64,000 bases of DNA, from assembly GCA_907164885.2 (NCBI GenBank), contig OU015496.1:139968685-140032684 (forward strand), in the 5' to 3' direction. Positions 1-13,600 of the stretch are shown one piece after another (position 1 is the stretch's first letter; the number at the start of each line of letters is the position of its first letter). Under the pieces are notes generated by a model that was not told the DNA's origin, ran no database searches, and was given only the letters and a program-made list of their open reading frames with translations. The DNA is from Dolomedes plantarius (taxonomy: Eukaryota > Arthropoda > Arachnida > Araneae > Dolomedidae). Position numbers and translations under genes: made by a program.

Positions 1-573
1 TTTTAATGTTCTTAAGAATGACCTAGATAAACAGTTATATTTTTAATGATAAGGAAAAGCATTTCAGTTGTAGATTTAGTTTTAACAATGGTGTTTAAAT
101 CCTGAGATTCTCAAATGTCATGCGCTAAAGGTGTATGGTGAAATAGAATTTATGTCTTAGTCAATTGATTGAAAATTTTTTAGCCATGCTCAGTCTTAAG
201 GACCAATTACATAAATTTGCACCATTTTTTTAGTCTCGCATTAAGTTTATTTTAAAAAGGAAAAATTAAAATACCTGAAAATGCTTGTAAAAAATTCTTT
301 ATTCCTATTTTATTACCTCCTCAGTAGTTAAATTTACCCCTTACAGTATTTTCTTTTCATTGCATTTGCAATCTGTAGTGTGGTTCTGTAATCATGGAAT
401 TTAAAAGGAGTATTTATGAACAAGATTGACTACAAATAATCATAATTATCTGTGAAATACTATCAATTCACAACATCTACAGAATTAGAACTCTGATAAT
501 TATAATAAATCATTATTATCTATTAAATGTTGTCAATGCATACCATTCATGGATTAAGATCCAAATAGTAATA

Positions 574-1310
574 CAGCTCAACCTCCCAAATCCAGAAATG
601 TTTAGGACATGGCAATTCCGAATTTGGAAGTTTTCCGGATTGAGGTTTTTTTAAAAATAATACTACAAAATTTTAGGAAAAAAAATAAACACACTTAAAA
701 AAACATGTAAAATGGTTTAATTAATAAATAAACCCAAATACAGAACATATAATTACATTATAATTTAAACATTTCAGTCAATAATGTCTGTCGCTTTAGT
801 TTCGGCTTATAAGAAATTATTTTTTCCAGAATCCTATATACTGCTATAATTTCATGTTCCGAGATAAAATTCCACTGTTCTAAGTCTAATAATGTTTTAT
901 CGAGTTATTTTATCAGGTCTTCCGTTGACATTCTTTCGCTTTCGGGGCATTCTGAATCACTTTCACGATCGCTTTCATCATAACCTTTGTTATTTACCAC
1001 ACTATCAATAATTTCAGAATTGCTCAGAGTACCAACGATCAATACATTTTCGTCAATGTCTAAAACTTTCTGTATGTCCAATTTATCCAATTTAATGTTG
1101 CCTTTATTTGCACATTCTACCAATTCTCCTATTTCAGCTTCTTTCCCAGGCACTAGCCTTCAAAATTGCTGCAGTGACTTCCTTGAAAGAAAAGAGTTTT
1201 TTTTACCAATCATTTTGGTAGCAACATCTATTGGTAAAATGGGAAAGTAAAATTGGCCATTTATTAAAACGTTCCAGATTTGAGATCTCTGGATTTGGGA
1301 GGTTGTACTA
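574..1310 (-). mobile_element. Tigger/pogo-type DNA transposon derivative, copy 1
   Basis: Terminal inverted repeats: left CAGCTCAACCTCCCAAATCC, right ggatttgggaggttgtact. Inside, the minus strand at 905-1153 codes an acidic 82-residue relic (AEIGELVECANKGNIKLDKL, later IDENV and SESD runs) of the kind found at the C-terminal end of Tigger-like transposases. The DDE core is absent, so this is an internally deleted copy. Its sister copy is at 51635-52336. Confidence 0.75.
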
Positions 1311-1382
1311 TATTAATAATAGTAATAATAGTAATAATAATAATAGTAATAATATTAATAATGGTAATAATAATAATGATAA
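1311..1382. repeat. AT-rich trinucleotide microsatellite (TAA/TAG-type)
   Basis: Imperfect run of taataa, tagtaa and tggtaa units right next to the Tigger element's right end. Slippage-type repeat with no coding meaning. Confidence 0.85.
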
Positions 1383-1591
1383 ACATTATTGAATTATTCT
1401 CAAAATTAAAAAAAAAACTGTTTGTGCAGTCTTGTTAGATGTTATTTTAAGAATACTGTAAAGGATTAATTTGGTAGGTCGTCAGTTATTTTTTATAGTA
1501 TGCATAGATATTTTATTCCACAATGATTATGCTAGTTCTTTGTTATTTTAAAAAATAATACCTGAGCCATATTTTTTTTTCATCCATGTAG

Positions 1592-1686
1592 GTTCTGTAA
1601 TTATATATGATTGTTCAACCAAAGAAGTATCCAAGTCTAATAACTTTTCTATACCAATTACATGTATTTTATGGCCTTCAGCAAAG
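1592..1686 (+). CDS. CFAP44: CFAP44-like exon 1 in window (WD-repeat segment)
   Basis: Acceptor ..catccatgtag before 1592 and donor gtatta at 1687. Two bases finish a codon begun in an exon outside the window, then 31 codons read SVIIYDCSTKEV and ITCILWPSAK, a blade-like strand pattern. The other two frames stop early. Ends in phase 0, which fits the next exon. Confidence 0.62.
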
Positions 1687-4600
1687 GTATTAAAACTGAT
1701 AAAATCTGTATATTATCATTTCTATTAATATGATCTGAGAGACTATTTAAGCTGAAGATGTTTTAATTACCTTATTTTCCATCAAATATTCCCAAGGTAA
1801 AATTCCATATTTTCTCCATATGTATCATATATTTGCTTTAGAGTTCTGCAAAAAACAGGATTGTCTCAATATGTGGTGCTCTAGTTTACCCAGCTAGCTG
1901 TAATTAACAGTGCCTACTTATATGCAAAGATTTTGTTTTTTTGTCAGTAATGATTTTGTTTAATAACTATGAGTAAGATTTAAAATAAATAAATAAAACA
2001 AGGGGGGGGGGCTTTAGAAACCTAAAAAAAAAGGTTAATCAAAAAATAAAAGTAAAGCCAATTATCAAGAAATTATGGATAAAATTAAATTATTTTTAGC
2101 CCTAATGACTTCAGGTTTTACTGCTATAATTTAAAAATTATACTTTGACTATTTTAAAAGAAAAGGTAGTATATTTTTTAAAATTAAAATTAATTTTAGA
2201 ATTTTTTTTTTGTTATTTATGTTTTGAAATACACTTGAAGACCAAATTTTATACAGTTGAAAAGAGTATATAGATCAGTTTTAACTAGTTAATAACCTTT
2301 TTATAGAAAAATAAAAGTGCATATGAAATTTAAAATGTTTTCTCTTGTATCCATTGAGCTTCTAAGCCAGTACTCACCAGACATTAGCATGATATGCTGT
2401 AAATGGTGTTTAATGCTATAATTTATTCTGTAATAATAATTTCAGATATCTTTAAATATGCTGTAACAAGATGTGTATGCTAAAATGATATAAATATTTT
2501 GATGCTGTAGCATAAATATATAGAGAAACTTTTAATAGTATGGTATTAACTTTCAAAATTATCATTAAGTTGCCTTATTGAAAGGAAACACCTAAATGAG
2601 GCTTTCATGGGTATTAAATTTCAATTTATTTTTACATTTGAATTCTTTGTTTTATTTTTTGGAAAAAAAATTGACACTGTCTGAATACTCTAATACTACA
2701 AGCTCTGGATTTATTTTGAATTATTTTGTGCTTTAGGGATTTAATAACATGCAATTTCAGGTTTTTATTTTATGATTTTGACTTTCAATATTCTTAAATA
2801 GGTGGATCTTTTTGCATCATCATTATTTGTTGGTTTTGCTGATGGCACATTAAGATGGATTGCTTTTTCTGATGACATAGAAAACTGCATTTTGAAGTTT
2901 GTAATTAAACCCCATACCAGTAGTATTCAATTTTTGAAGATGAATGATAACGGTACTCTCTTAATTTCACAGGTAATTCCTAATTTATAATTTAATATTG
3001 GATTAATTTAATAAAATGCTAGATTTAAAGGCAACCACATAGTTTTTTGGCTGAGGGGAAAATAAATAACAATGTAACCCATAAAGAGTATTTTTATTGC
3101 CAAATATAGCTGAAATATACTTTTAAAAAGGTAACTTTTACTTCATACCTTTATTCATTCATCAAGTACTTTAATTTCTGTTCCTTCTGGTCTATAATGT
3201 CAATTGTCTTTTTTGTCAATTAATGTCTCCATTGCATCAGATGTTGCCCAATGTAGCCGCCAGGATCCTCCAGGTTATACCCCTACCAGTGGTTGCAGGC
3301 CACAGTAGATGTCCCCCCCCCCCTCTCAAGGCCCACAGAAGCAGCCAAAAGGAAGCATGAGCACTTTAATTTCTGTTCCTTCTGGTCTATAATGTCAATT
3401 GTCTTTTTTATCAATAAATGTCTCCATTGCATCAGATGTTGCCCTTTGTAGCCGCCAGGATCCTCCAGGTTATACCCCTACCAGTGGTTGCAGGCCACAG
3501 TAGATGTCCCTCCCCCCCAAGGCCCACAGAAGCAGCCAAAAGGAAGCATGAGCCGCTGAGTTCAGCAGGAAAGAAGTAGCCAATTCAGTTGGCAAGAGAA
3601 AGTTTTGAATAATTTAATTTGGAAGAAATGGCTGGCAGAAGGATTCTCCAGAGGCATGGGAAGGGACCCAACAACACATAATTAATGAGGGCAGCATGAA
3701 AATGCAAAGCCAGAAAAAAGAGAACAAGGCAGGGAATTTTGGGTGTCGTTCAAATGACTATCTAGGAACCAACCAAGCCTAAACTGATATCTGGTCAATT
3801 TTGAGAGGCAACAGACGCAATCCTGGGCTATCTTGCAACTCAAAGAAATCAACATCATGATTCTTTTCAATGAATGTCTACCCTAGTATTCAGTTTTCTA
3901 GTTTTTTTCCAATTGATACTTTTTGTGTTGTAAAAGAAGTCATTTTTATGTGTTAGTAAGTTGGGATCAATTTATACATTCAAAATTTATTGTGCAATAA
4001 GTAATATTCTTAGTGCACATAAGAGTATGCATAATGTCATGGTGAGGCATTTAACATTTAATACTATTTTAGATCAAATGGCTCAGATGCTGTATCAAAG
4101 TTCTGTAGTTGGCATAGGTGTTTATAGCCATTTGGATATGCCTTTAAACTATAGTCCAAGGTCTCTTTAACCCCATTGTTGCAAAAGATGAGAGTCACAC
4201 TTTAAAAACTAACCAACCTTACTTATGTACTGTTGGTATAACTTGAGAAAATGATGTTTAGTTGTGAATAATATATAAAAAATTATTCGCCATTTTAAAG
4301 TAATTTGCATCTGGAAATATTTACATATAAATGCTAAAAACACAATTTGTATATATACATTATATGTGTCTTCCATGTACAAAAAAATTTCAGATAGTCT
4401 CTTCTAACAAAACTACCACGGGTTATTGACCTAGGATTACTTACCGTTGCTTACCTCTTTTGTATGTATGTATGTGTTATGTATATATGTATCTGTATAT
4501 ATGTACATATGTCTATATGTACAGTAAATCCCCGATTATCTGTGGAATTGGATGGCAAGGGCACCACAGATAGCAGAAATCACTGATAACCCGAAAAAAG

Positions 4601-7600
4601 ATTAAAAATGGGGTGCTAACACGAAAAAATATTTCAGCATAAAAACTATGTTTTATTGTACAAAAAATAATAAAACTTTAAAATACATACATAAGTATAG
4701 TACAGCTGAAACCTTTGATCTACGGCTAAATCACTAAAATAAAGAACAGTAAACAAAAAACAATACATACTCATTGTATGTACAAAAGTGTTCAGTTACA
4801 CTTTTTTAAAAGAATCAGTCACTCGTTTTTGCTCCTTGCTTTGGAAATACATTTCCTTTATTCTAAATTGTACTTTCCTTAACATTCTCACCTTTTTTGG
4901 AAGTTCGTAATTTTAAAAATCTTTTGCAGCACTCACGGATTATCCACTCGCGGATAATCGGGGCTTTACTGTATCTATATATATGTACATATGTATATAT
5001 GTGTCTATATATATGTACATATGCATATGCATATACATATATGTATCTATAGATATGTACATATGCATATACATATATGTATGTCAAAATTTTGACGCAT
5101 TTTGGTACTTTTCTGTTTAACTGTTTACTGCTTGTCCAAACGATACAGAGTGGGTTTGGCACGCTGCCAAAATTATAACTCGCGAGGTACAGAGGAACGA
5201 TTTTAGCGCCTGAAATTTTGCTTTATGGAGGAACATAATCCTATGTTAAAAAAATTTCAGTAGTAAATATAGGAAGAATTTAGAGGGTTCACTTGCTATG
5301 TTCTGTGGGTAGAAAATTCGGATATGTCTATAATTAAATTGAGTTCTTTTGTAAATCTAAACTAGTTTAATAAAATCTTTTTTTTTTAATTACAAACAAT
5401 GAATGTTCTGATTTTACAATAATATGAAGAACTCTTACATAGAATGGTGAAATGAGTTTGAAATATCTTTTGAAGTTGGACTGCTTTTCTCTTACATTGT
5501 TACAGAAAAATGATGTTATTATGTTAAAAATTTTCTCTAATTTTTAAGATAACATTTTACATTATAGCTGTTACTAACTTATAAATTTTTTTTTTTCTTG
5601 AATAGACCAGATTGTGGTTGCAATGTTCTTGTGCAGATGGGAAAGAGCATAAAAAAATATTTCATATACATACTTAAAAAAAATGATAGCGTATTTTCAG
5701 CTTTCTGAAAGTTTTTCTGTTAATCACTACTGATCTCTTCGAACTAACTATTTTTCAAAGTCATTTAGAGCTTCAGGTTTCTCGTTTGCTCCAAATATTG
5801 AAATGGCATAAAAACTAATTTGAAACTAACTAATATATCTTTTATTAAAAGATGAATGTAGATAATTACAAAATTTGATGCTCTGTTATTGTGGATTTTT
5901 CATAAACAGTGTTAATTTTTTGTATATTACTTAGAAGAGCTGATTTGGAGCTAGTTTATTATTTTTGATTCTTAAGTACATACTTAAAAAAATAATTACA
6001 AGATAAAAAGAACTTTTTATATACCATGTTTTTAAATTTTCTGTTGAATCATATAAACTTGACAATTCTATGTATTAATAAATACTTTTTTAAAATTTTT
6101 TTGATGAATTATCCCATCAACTTGAAAGAAAATGAAGTTAATTGGAAGTTAACTTGCGTTTAACTTTTCATTCCCGTCCTGACCGATAGATGGCTGCACC
6201 AGTCTACAAAACAAAATTAACTGAAAATCAATTCAATTCTGCTTAAAGATGGCTAAAAGTATCAAAAGAATCCATTGTCATCGTGTTCTGAGCTATTCTA
6301 AAAGTTTCAAATGTCTAGCTAGTCTGGAAGTTAGTTAAAAATTGATTGCTAGCTTTGGACTGGACAAACACACAAACAAACAAGAAAGCGTGTTAATTAA
6401 AACATGTAAATAAGGATAATACAGTTAATGATAATAGATTTTCTAGAATCTTCTTTCAAATTATGGAGGATTTGATAAACATGCTTTATTTATAAAATTT
6501 ATTCCAAGTAATCAACTTTGATGTGGCTAATTTCTTTTATTTGTTCAGGTTGTATTGAAAATGCTGTAATAGAGGAATTCTATAATTTTAATCTAATAAT
6601 AAAGCTTGTTTATTGATGTATGATCTTTTTATCTTATTAAAATGAGTAAACACCTGTATAAGAGGAAATAAATAATTAGTCTGTAGTCTACAATATCAAA
6701 AAATTCTTGAAATATTTACTGTGTATATTTCACATCTCTTAAAAGGGATATTTTAAAGCACGCACTTGAGATGTATCCTTAATTTTATACTAAAGTTAAA
6801 AGATATGTATGGTAGAGAGAAACTATTGACTTTAGAAATTATGTCAGGGGATCAGAAGTACCAAAAAAGGCTTACCATGATTCATAAGAAGTTTCTGGAT
6901 AGATTATAATTATTCAAGCTTTAAGCATATTTTGTTAAGCTAATAAAAGTAGTAGATGATAATAATTATATTATAAGCTGTATCAGACTTTTTATACGAC
7001 AACTTTGATGGTGATCACTTTTACAGTTTTTCTTTAACACATCCTTATTTTATTATGGTCATGACAATCATTTTTAGATTAGGGAAGGAATCTTTAGGTC
7101 TAAAATTTTAGTAATTGTTAAAACTAGTCCTTCTATAATGAATATTGTTTTTATTTTCAAAAGATTTCGCTTCATTATCTTTTGCTTTTAAAAAGTTTAC
7201 CCAAAATTAACAAAATTACATGAAATTAAAATAATTTTTTGTATATTTTTCCAATGTATCATTAAAATATCATTAAGTGATAAAAAATAATCCATTAGGC
7301 ATATTGTAAGACTTGTGTTTTCAAGTTAATTATCTATTTACATGACAGGCAATATGGAATTTTAGGTTTTTGTGTTTTACAAGACAATGGTTTGAAGACA
7401 ATGAACCCTTAATTTCACACATGAAATGACTGAAATTTTGTTTATTTATTTATTTATTTATTAACTTTATTTTTTTCTAAATTTATGACAAATAAGAAGT
7501 ATTAACTATTAAACAAATCAAGGGTTGATTGAGAAATTTGGTGGACATCAGTTTTAAGTCCTTACAGGAAACAAGCAGTGTTTTGTTGACCATATTAATA

Positions 7601-10600
7601 CAAATCATTTTTACAAGTTAAAATAAATTTGTTATGTAAAAAAATACAGTGATTAAAATGTGTATAGACTGTAGGTCCTGGTCTAATTAAATTAGCATAT
7701 ATATGTGTGTTTAAGTAATAACATTCATGAAAGTCCATCTTTTAATGTAAATATTGCTTTATATGTGTATAATGTAGTTAAAAAATGAAGATCTTAATTT
7801 TAAAAATTCTTTGGCTCAATGTAAATTTTTAATATTTATATAATTTATATATTACATTTTTTATGTGTGTTCACTACACTGGGAAATATAATAATGTTCT
7901 TCTTTCAGGGATTGGATTCTAAATTATTTTTTTATTCTGTTGAAGATTTTTCATTGATTCCCCTGGGATTCTATATTAATCATCATGAAGTTGTTGACTT
8001 TGCATGGTTAAAGTATTATACATCTTCATCAACTGATGAGGTTTGTATGGTTATCGGTTGACAAAACTTGTATTTTTAATTATTTATATATCCTGAAATT
8101 TTTTAAAGTTCTAATGGAATTTCTCTCTTTACTGTGTAAAATAACAGAAGCTAAAATTTTCCATTCTACAGAAAGTTTGCAAAATATTGCTTTGAGGTTG
8201 ATATAGGATGGATTTGATGATATGTTTTCACTTAACTAAATATACAAAAATTTATGAAATAGACTTAAAAATTTAGGCTGTGTTTTCAAGAGCAACATTA
8301 AAAAGACTTTTATTTCCCAGCTATTTGAATAAAAAATATAATGCATACTCTCTTATGCATATCTGTATACAGTTATGTTTGCATTAAAGTACATATTAAT
8401 GTATATGTATGTATGTGTGTGTGTATTCATACATGTATGAGTAAACTGGCAAACCTTTTGTATTAAAAACTTCTAGCATGCCATTTTCTAGGATTTAGTT
8501 TTTAATCCTCTTTTTAATATACAGTCAATTCCGGTTAATCAGACCACATCGGGATGCAATCAATTTGGTCTTAATAACTGGCTGGTCCGATTTAACAAAC
8601 ATGCCTTATGTTACAAGATGGTATTCGGTCCAAATAAGTGGCTGATCCGATTAACCAGTGGTCCAATGCCTTATGTTACAAGATGGTATTTGGTCTGAAT
8701 AAGCTGCTGGTTCAATTAACCGGTTGTACAATTAACCAGAATCGACTGTATATGCTCAGTGGAGGTGTTATATTTCTGCTCTGATTCTCAGTTATTTACA
8801 CATTTATGCATTCATTTGAACCACTTAAAAAGTGTGTAGCTTGGAAAACTTTTTGATAAAAGATATAAATTGCTCCTCTCACCTCCTTTGACACCAGAAA
8901 CATTTTAAACAGGTATGCTCTGATGTCTCTAAGAAGAAACATAAATCTGAGTTTTCTTTAAGTAATTTTTCACACTACTACATTCCTTTAACCCCTGCCT
9001 AAGGTCAAGTCTTCCTAAATCCTTTTGTACTCTTCTAACTTTTTAAAATAGCCTAACTGAATTCTCTGTTAAAACTTTTAAAGCACTAGGATTTGGTAAG
9101 TCCTAAAATTTGTGACTCTTAAAAGCAGCAAGGCAAACACACTATGAGATGATTTGGTAAGGAACATAGATATATTTATATTATAGATATTATGAGCATA
9201 GAAATATATCTATATCCTTTTTTGTTTTTTCATGAAATATTTCTGAAATTACTTTCTTTGAAACGTTGTCTGCTTAGCATAAAATGTATGGCAATCCCTT
9301 TTCTGAAATTTATAATTGATTTGAACTAAATGAGTAACACAAAAGGGAGTAGATTAATATACTCCTTGTGAGCATAGTGTTTGCCAAGCAACTATTTAAA
9401 AAGTTTTCTTTTCAGTTCCCTGACCTTCAGAGAGACAGATTATTTATAGTCAGACTAGATACAGGAAGAATAAACTCAATTATGTCACATACATCTGCCA
9501 AATCGGTGACTTTATGATGAATTTTGTTGTCAAGCTTCATCAATTTTAGCAATTGCCAAAAGTGGAAATTTATGTGCTTACAGCTTCTATGTCCATGACC
9601 AATGCCTAAACCTGAGGAGCTAAAGGATATTTTAACGTAGTATTCCATTCACAAAATGAGAGCTATATATAATAACTAGCTGAATACCCATGCTTCACTA
9701 CGGACTACATTTTATGATAATTACAATGAAAAAATAATAATAGAAATGACAATGAAAAAATAATGATAAATAATGATGCTTTTTAGAGGATTTCCTTATA
9801 AACAATATTTTTTTTTCTTCATTGGGGGAAACTAATATTACCAGGTTCGTCTGCGAACTTATGTGTGAGCAAGCTACCTAAAACTGACTGTGGGAGAAAA
9901 ATTTTTCTCTTAAATCTATGGCAGCATATTTTAAAGTTTGGCCTTGAGATTTATTTATCGTCATGGCAAAGCATACTTTCAGGAGAAATTGCAATCTCTT
10001 AAAGTCAAAGGGGAGGTATTGGGTATTAGAGGAATGCATGGTACACCCAGTTAAAATAATGGCTTTGATTAAATTTTTATGCAGGGCTTTAACTTGTAGT
10101 TTAGTGCCATTACACAATTTTGGTGGTTTTAAATTCTGAAGGAGCATTATGGGTGTGCCCTTCAGCAAAGAGAGCTTATGGTATGGAAGATCGGAAAAAG
10201 ATTTCATTTTAAAGGATTTCATTTATGATTTTTCTTGTGATATAAAATTTATTACCCTCAGATTATTATTTTAAATACAAACTTAAAAAAAGGTTACAAA
10301 AACAGCTTAAAAATATAACTTAAAAAAATCTAAGGAGAATTTTTCAAAAATCTTTGTTAGTGCAGCCCTACACTATAAGAAGAATTGCCATGCAAAATTT
10401 CAGCCCTCTTTCAGAACTGTTTTATATATAAAGATTACAAATTTATCAATTTATAATTTAATGTATTTGATTAAAATTAATTAATTATATATATATATAT
10501 ATATATATAGCACATAAAACTTCTCTAACTTCTTTAATTTTATTTTCGTGCTCAAGTTTTAAATTTTAATGAGTTTTTTTATTAGTGGAGTCAAAAATTC

Positions 10601-13600
10601 AGTATGTTAATAATTTTAATTCTTGGTGCATGTTGAAGGATGAAGTTTTCTTTTTGTATTACCAATGTCATCCCCTCTTTTTATTTAACAGTGAATATAT
10701 TTTTTCTCATTCTAGTTCAAAGAAACACTTTTGATTCTCTGTAAATACAGTTATTTGATAGAAACTGATATTCCTAATCCAGCACTATTCAAAAACTCTT
10801 TTGAATTGAAGAAGACTTACTTCATTGAAAATAAGCAGTATCAAGTGTATAAAATAAATGGGTTAAGAAAATATCATGAGGTATAACTCTTCCTTGTTAA
10901 GTAAAGTATTGATTCCTTGAAATTCAGTTTTGTAAAGAATGTTAATACAAGTGAAAACTTTTATTCTGGGGAATTTTAGGTTATATAATTACTAAGAATT
11001 TAACAAAGCAGAATATTGGTGCCTCTTGTCTGTTAATTAGTTTACAGTTTAATTCTTGCTCACTATTTATTATAGTGAATTGAAATGAGTATACTATAGT
11101 AATTCAGGTATTAATACTGTTGAAGGGAATGAAATATTGTTTAACTTACTGAGGGAAGTGTTTACATTAGTGTTATTATATTTTTATTCTGTGTGTGTGA
11201 AAGGGATATTTGGTTGTTATGATTTTATTGGTTACCAGTATTAATCTTACTTGACCCAGTAATGAAAATTGCAAATCAAATTGCCAATAAATATTACTAT
11301 TTTTCATATTTGGATGCTCCAATATTTGCAAATTTGCTGAGATGTTTAAATTTTAGTTCAATGATTCTTAACTTTTATGGGAGACCAATATATCTGTAAA
11401 TTCCATTCCATACTATCATTTTAGTGAACATTAACTAGAATGGGGGGGGGGGGGGCTCATGATGCATGTTTTAATTCTCAAGTTTTGTATACCCGTGTCT
11501 TAAAGTGACACCATTGTCAGACCTTATGAGATTCATCAGTTACTGATCTCAGACAAAAATATGCAATTCTATATATGTATTTATTTTCATGAAACCAGAA
11601 ATTTATGAAAATAAATACATGTATAGAATTGCATTTATTTTCTTGCTGTCTGCTCTTCCAACCCTACCTCCTCAATACGAGTCCAGTTGACTTGTACATT
11701 ACTGGCTGGACTCGTACTCTGGCTGGACTCTTACTTTTCAGTGGGTTCCCAGTCATTATGATATTGATGGCAATGAGAGGGCTGATGATCTTGCAAAAAT
11801 GGGTCGTGATCTTTATCAACAAACTTTTCCAGTGTGTTAACACTCAGCAAAAAAAATCTATTGCCAAATGCATTGCTAAAAAATTAAATATTTCCACAAT
11901 ATGGCAGCTAGCAGAAAGATTTGGAGCCAACTACTGAAGAATCTATTCCGATAGATCTGTCTCGACATATTTTCACTGCCAATTTTCAAATCACCACTTC
12001 ACATGACTTTTATTTTGCCACCGTTACTGCATTGGTTTGGTAAAGTCTCCTGACTGCCCTCTTTGTCCGTCTGGATAATCATAGATTTTAATCACCTTAT
12101 GATGTTCACCTTCTTAAAGGACTATAAATTTACTACGGACAGCTGGAAAAACAGAGCTACTTTGTATTAGGCTGCTAGAGGAGAGCTATGGTCTCTTGAC
12201 TGTCTCTCGACATAGGAAAAAATAAATAAATAAATAAAATAAAACAAGAAACAAACTATGATACACAAAGCAGTTTGTCATTGCTACTCAATGCTGATGC
12301 CTTTTCTCTACCATAGTTTAATGGATAGCAGACAAAATGTTCTAGTAATCATTTTCATTCTATCCTGAAAGGAAATAAGAGGCTGTACACTAGTTTATTA
12401 TATATTTTAGATTTTCTTTAAACTGCAATTTCAGCATCTCTTTCTGTATGACAAAGACATCCCTAATCAAATGTACCTAATTTTAAGCATAAAAGAGCAT
12501 TTTCTTGTGTGAACGAATTTAAGATTCAATTTTCTAACTTTAATAATTTTCTCCAATCGCTTGAATTTTCTAGCTTGGAGATAGAATTCATGACAGTGAT
12601 TGTGAAGAACAAAGTGATCTCAATGAAGCTGGAAAAGAAGTGTTGAAAAAACTAAAATATGAGGAGAAAAAAGGTGCTCTATTTTTTATCTCAGGAGTTA
12701 CTCTTACATAATGAAGTCATGAAATCTAAGCCAAGGTGCATATATATATATATGCAGGGCTTTTTTTCTGGAGGTATGTGGGGATATGGCGCATCCCCAC
12801 CTTTTATTTAAAGTAATATTTTGGCTTAACCTAACAGAAATTTTAAGGAACTTATGAATTAGTTGTTAATATATAACAAAAAGTATTTTTTTTTAATTGT
12901 AATTTTTTGTTCCCCTAAAAATTGCAAGTTTTTTGTTCCCCTGTGACATGATGTACAATAACACGGTACTAAAAATATGAACCTTTATTTGAGAAAACAC
13001 AGTATATCCACCTATTATTTTAGGAGAAAAGCATGTGTATGTATATATATATATATATACACACACAGTGAAACTTCTCCAGCCAGCCACCCACCCCTCT
13101 AAATTTCCATATTTTGTTCAGAACTGATTAAAGATTCCATATAGTCAATATTATGGAAGAAACCCCTTTTTCTCATAGCCACCCTTCAAAACTGCCACAT
13201 TTCTTCAGAACCATTCCTGACTGCCCAAGAGAAGTTTCACTATATATATATATATTTATATATACCCTGTGATTACTTGAAAAAGTGGGAGTCCGTCTAG
13301 CCCTAAAATTGACTGTCTAACCCTAAAACTGGGAGTCAAATTTTAAAAAAAAGAAACAATTTATATGGCAAATGCTAGTCAAACATGAGCTCTGTTTTAT
13401 AATTTTAATAAATGTATTTACTGAAAGACGCCCAGTGGCGTAGTGCTTAAAAGTGTCAAGCTGCCACACCACAGGTCCAGGGTTTGACCCTGCAATGGGG
13501 CAAGGTCGACTCATGCCTTTCATCCCTTGAGTGGGTCGATAAAATGAGGACCAAGTATGCTTAGGAACTAACTCTGGGGGTCTTGTGTCAGGTTGACCAC

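Noticed and set aside
2802..2990. Independent small gene starting with GTG at 2802
   Set aside because: It is an internal exon; the acceptor lies right before it and the donor at 2973, and the extra residues after LISQ are intronic.
4863..5162. 99-codon minus-strand protein rich in Tyr, Ile and Val
   Set aside because: Comes from TATG/TACA-type microsatellite and MITE sequence.
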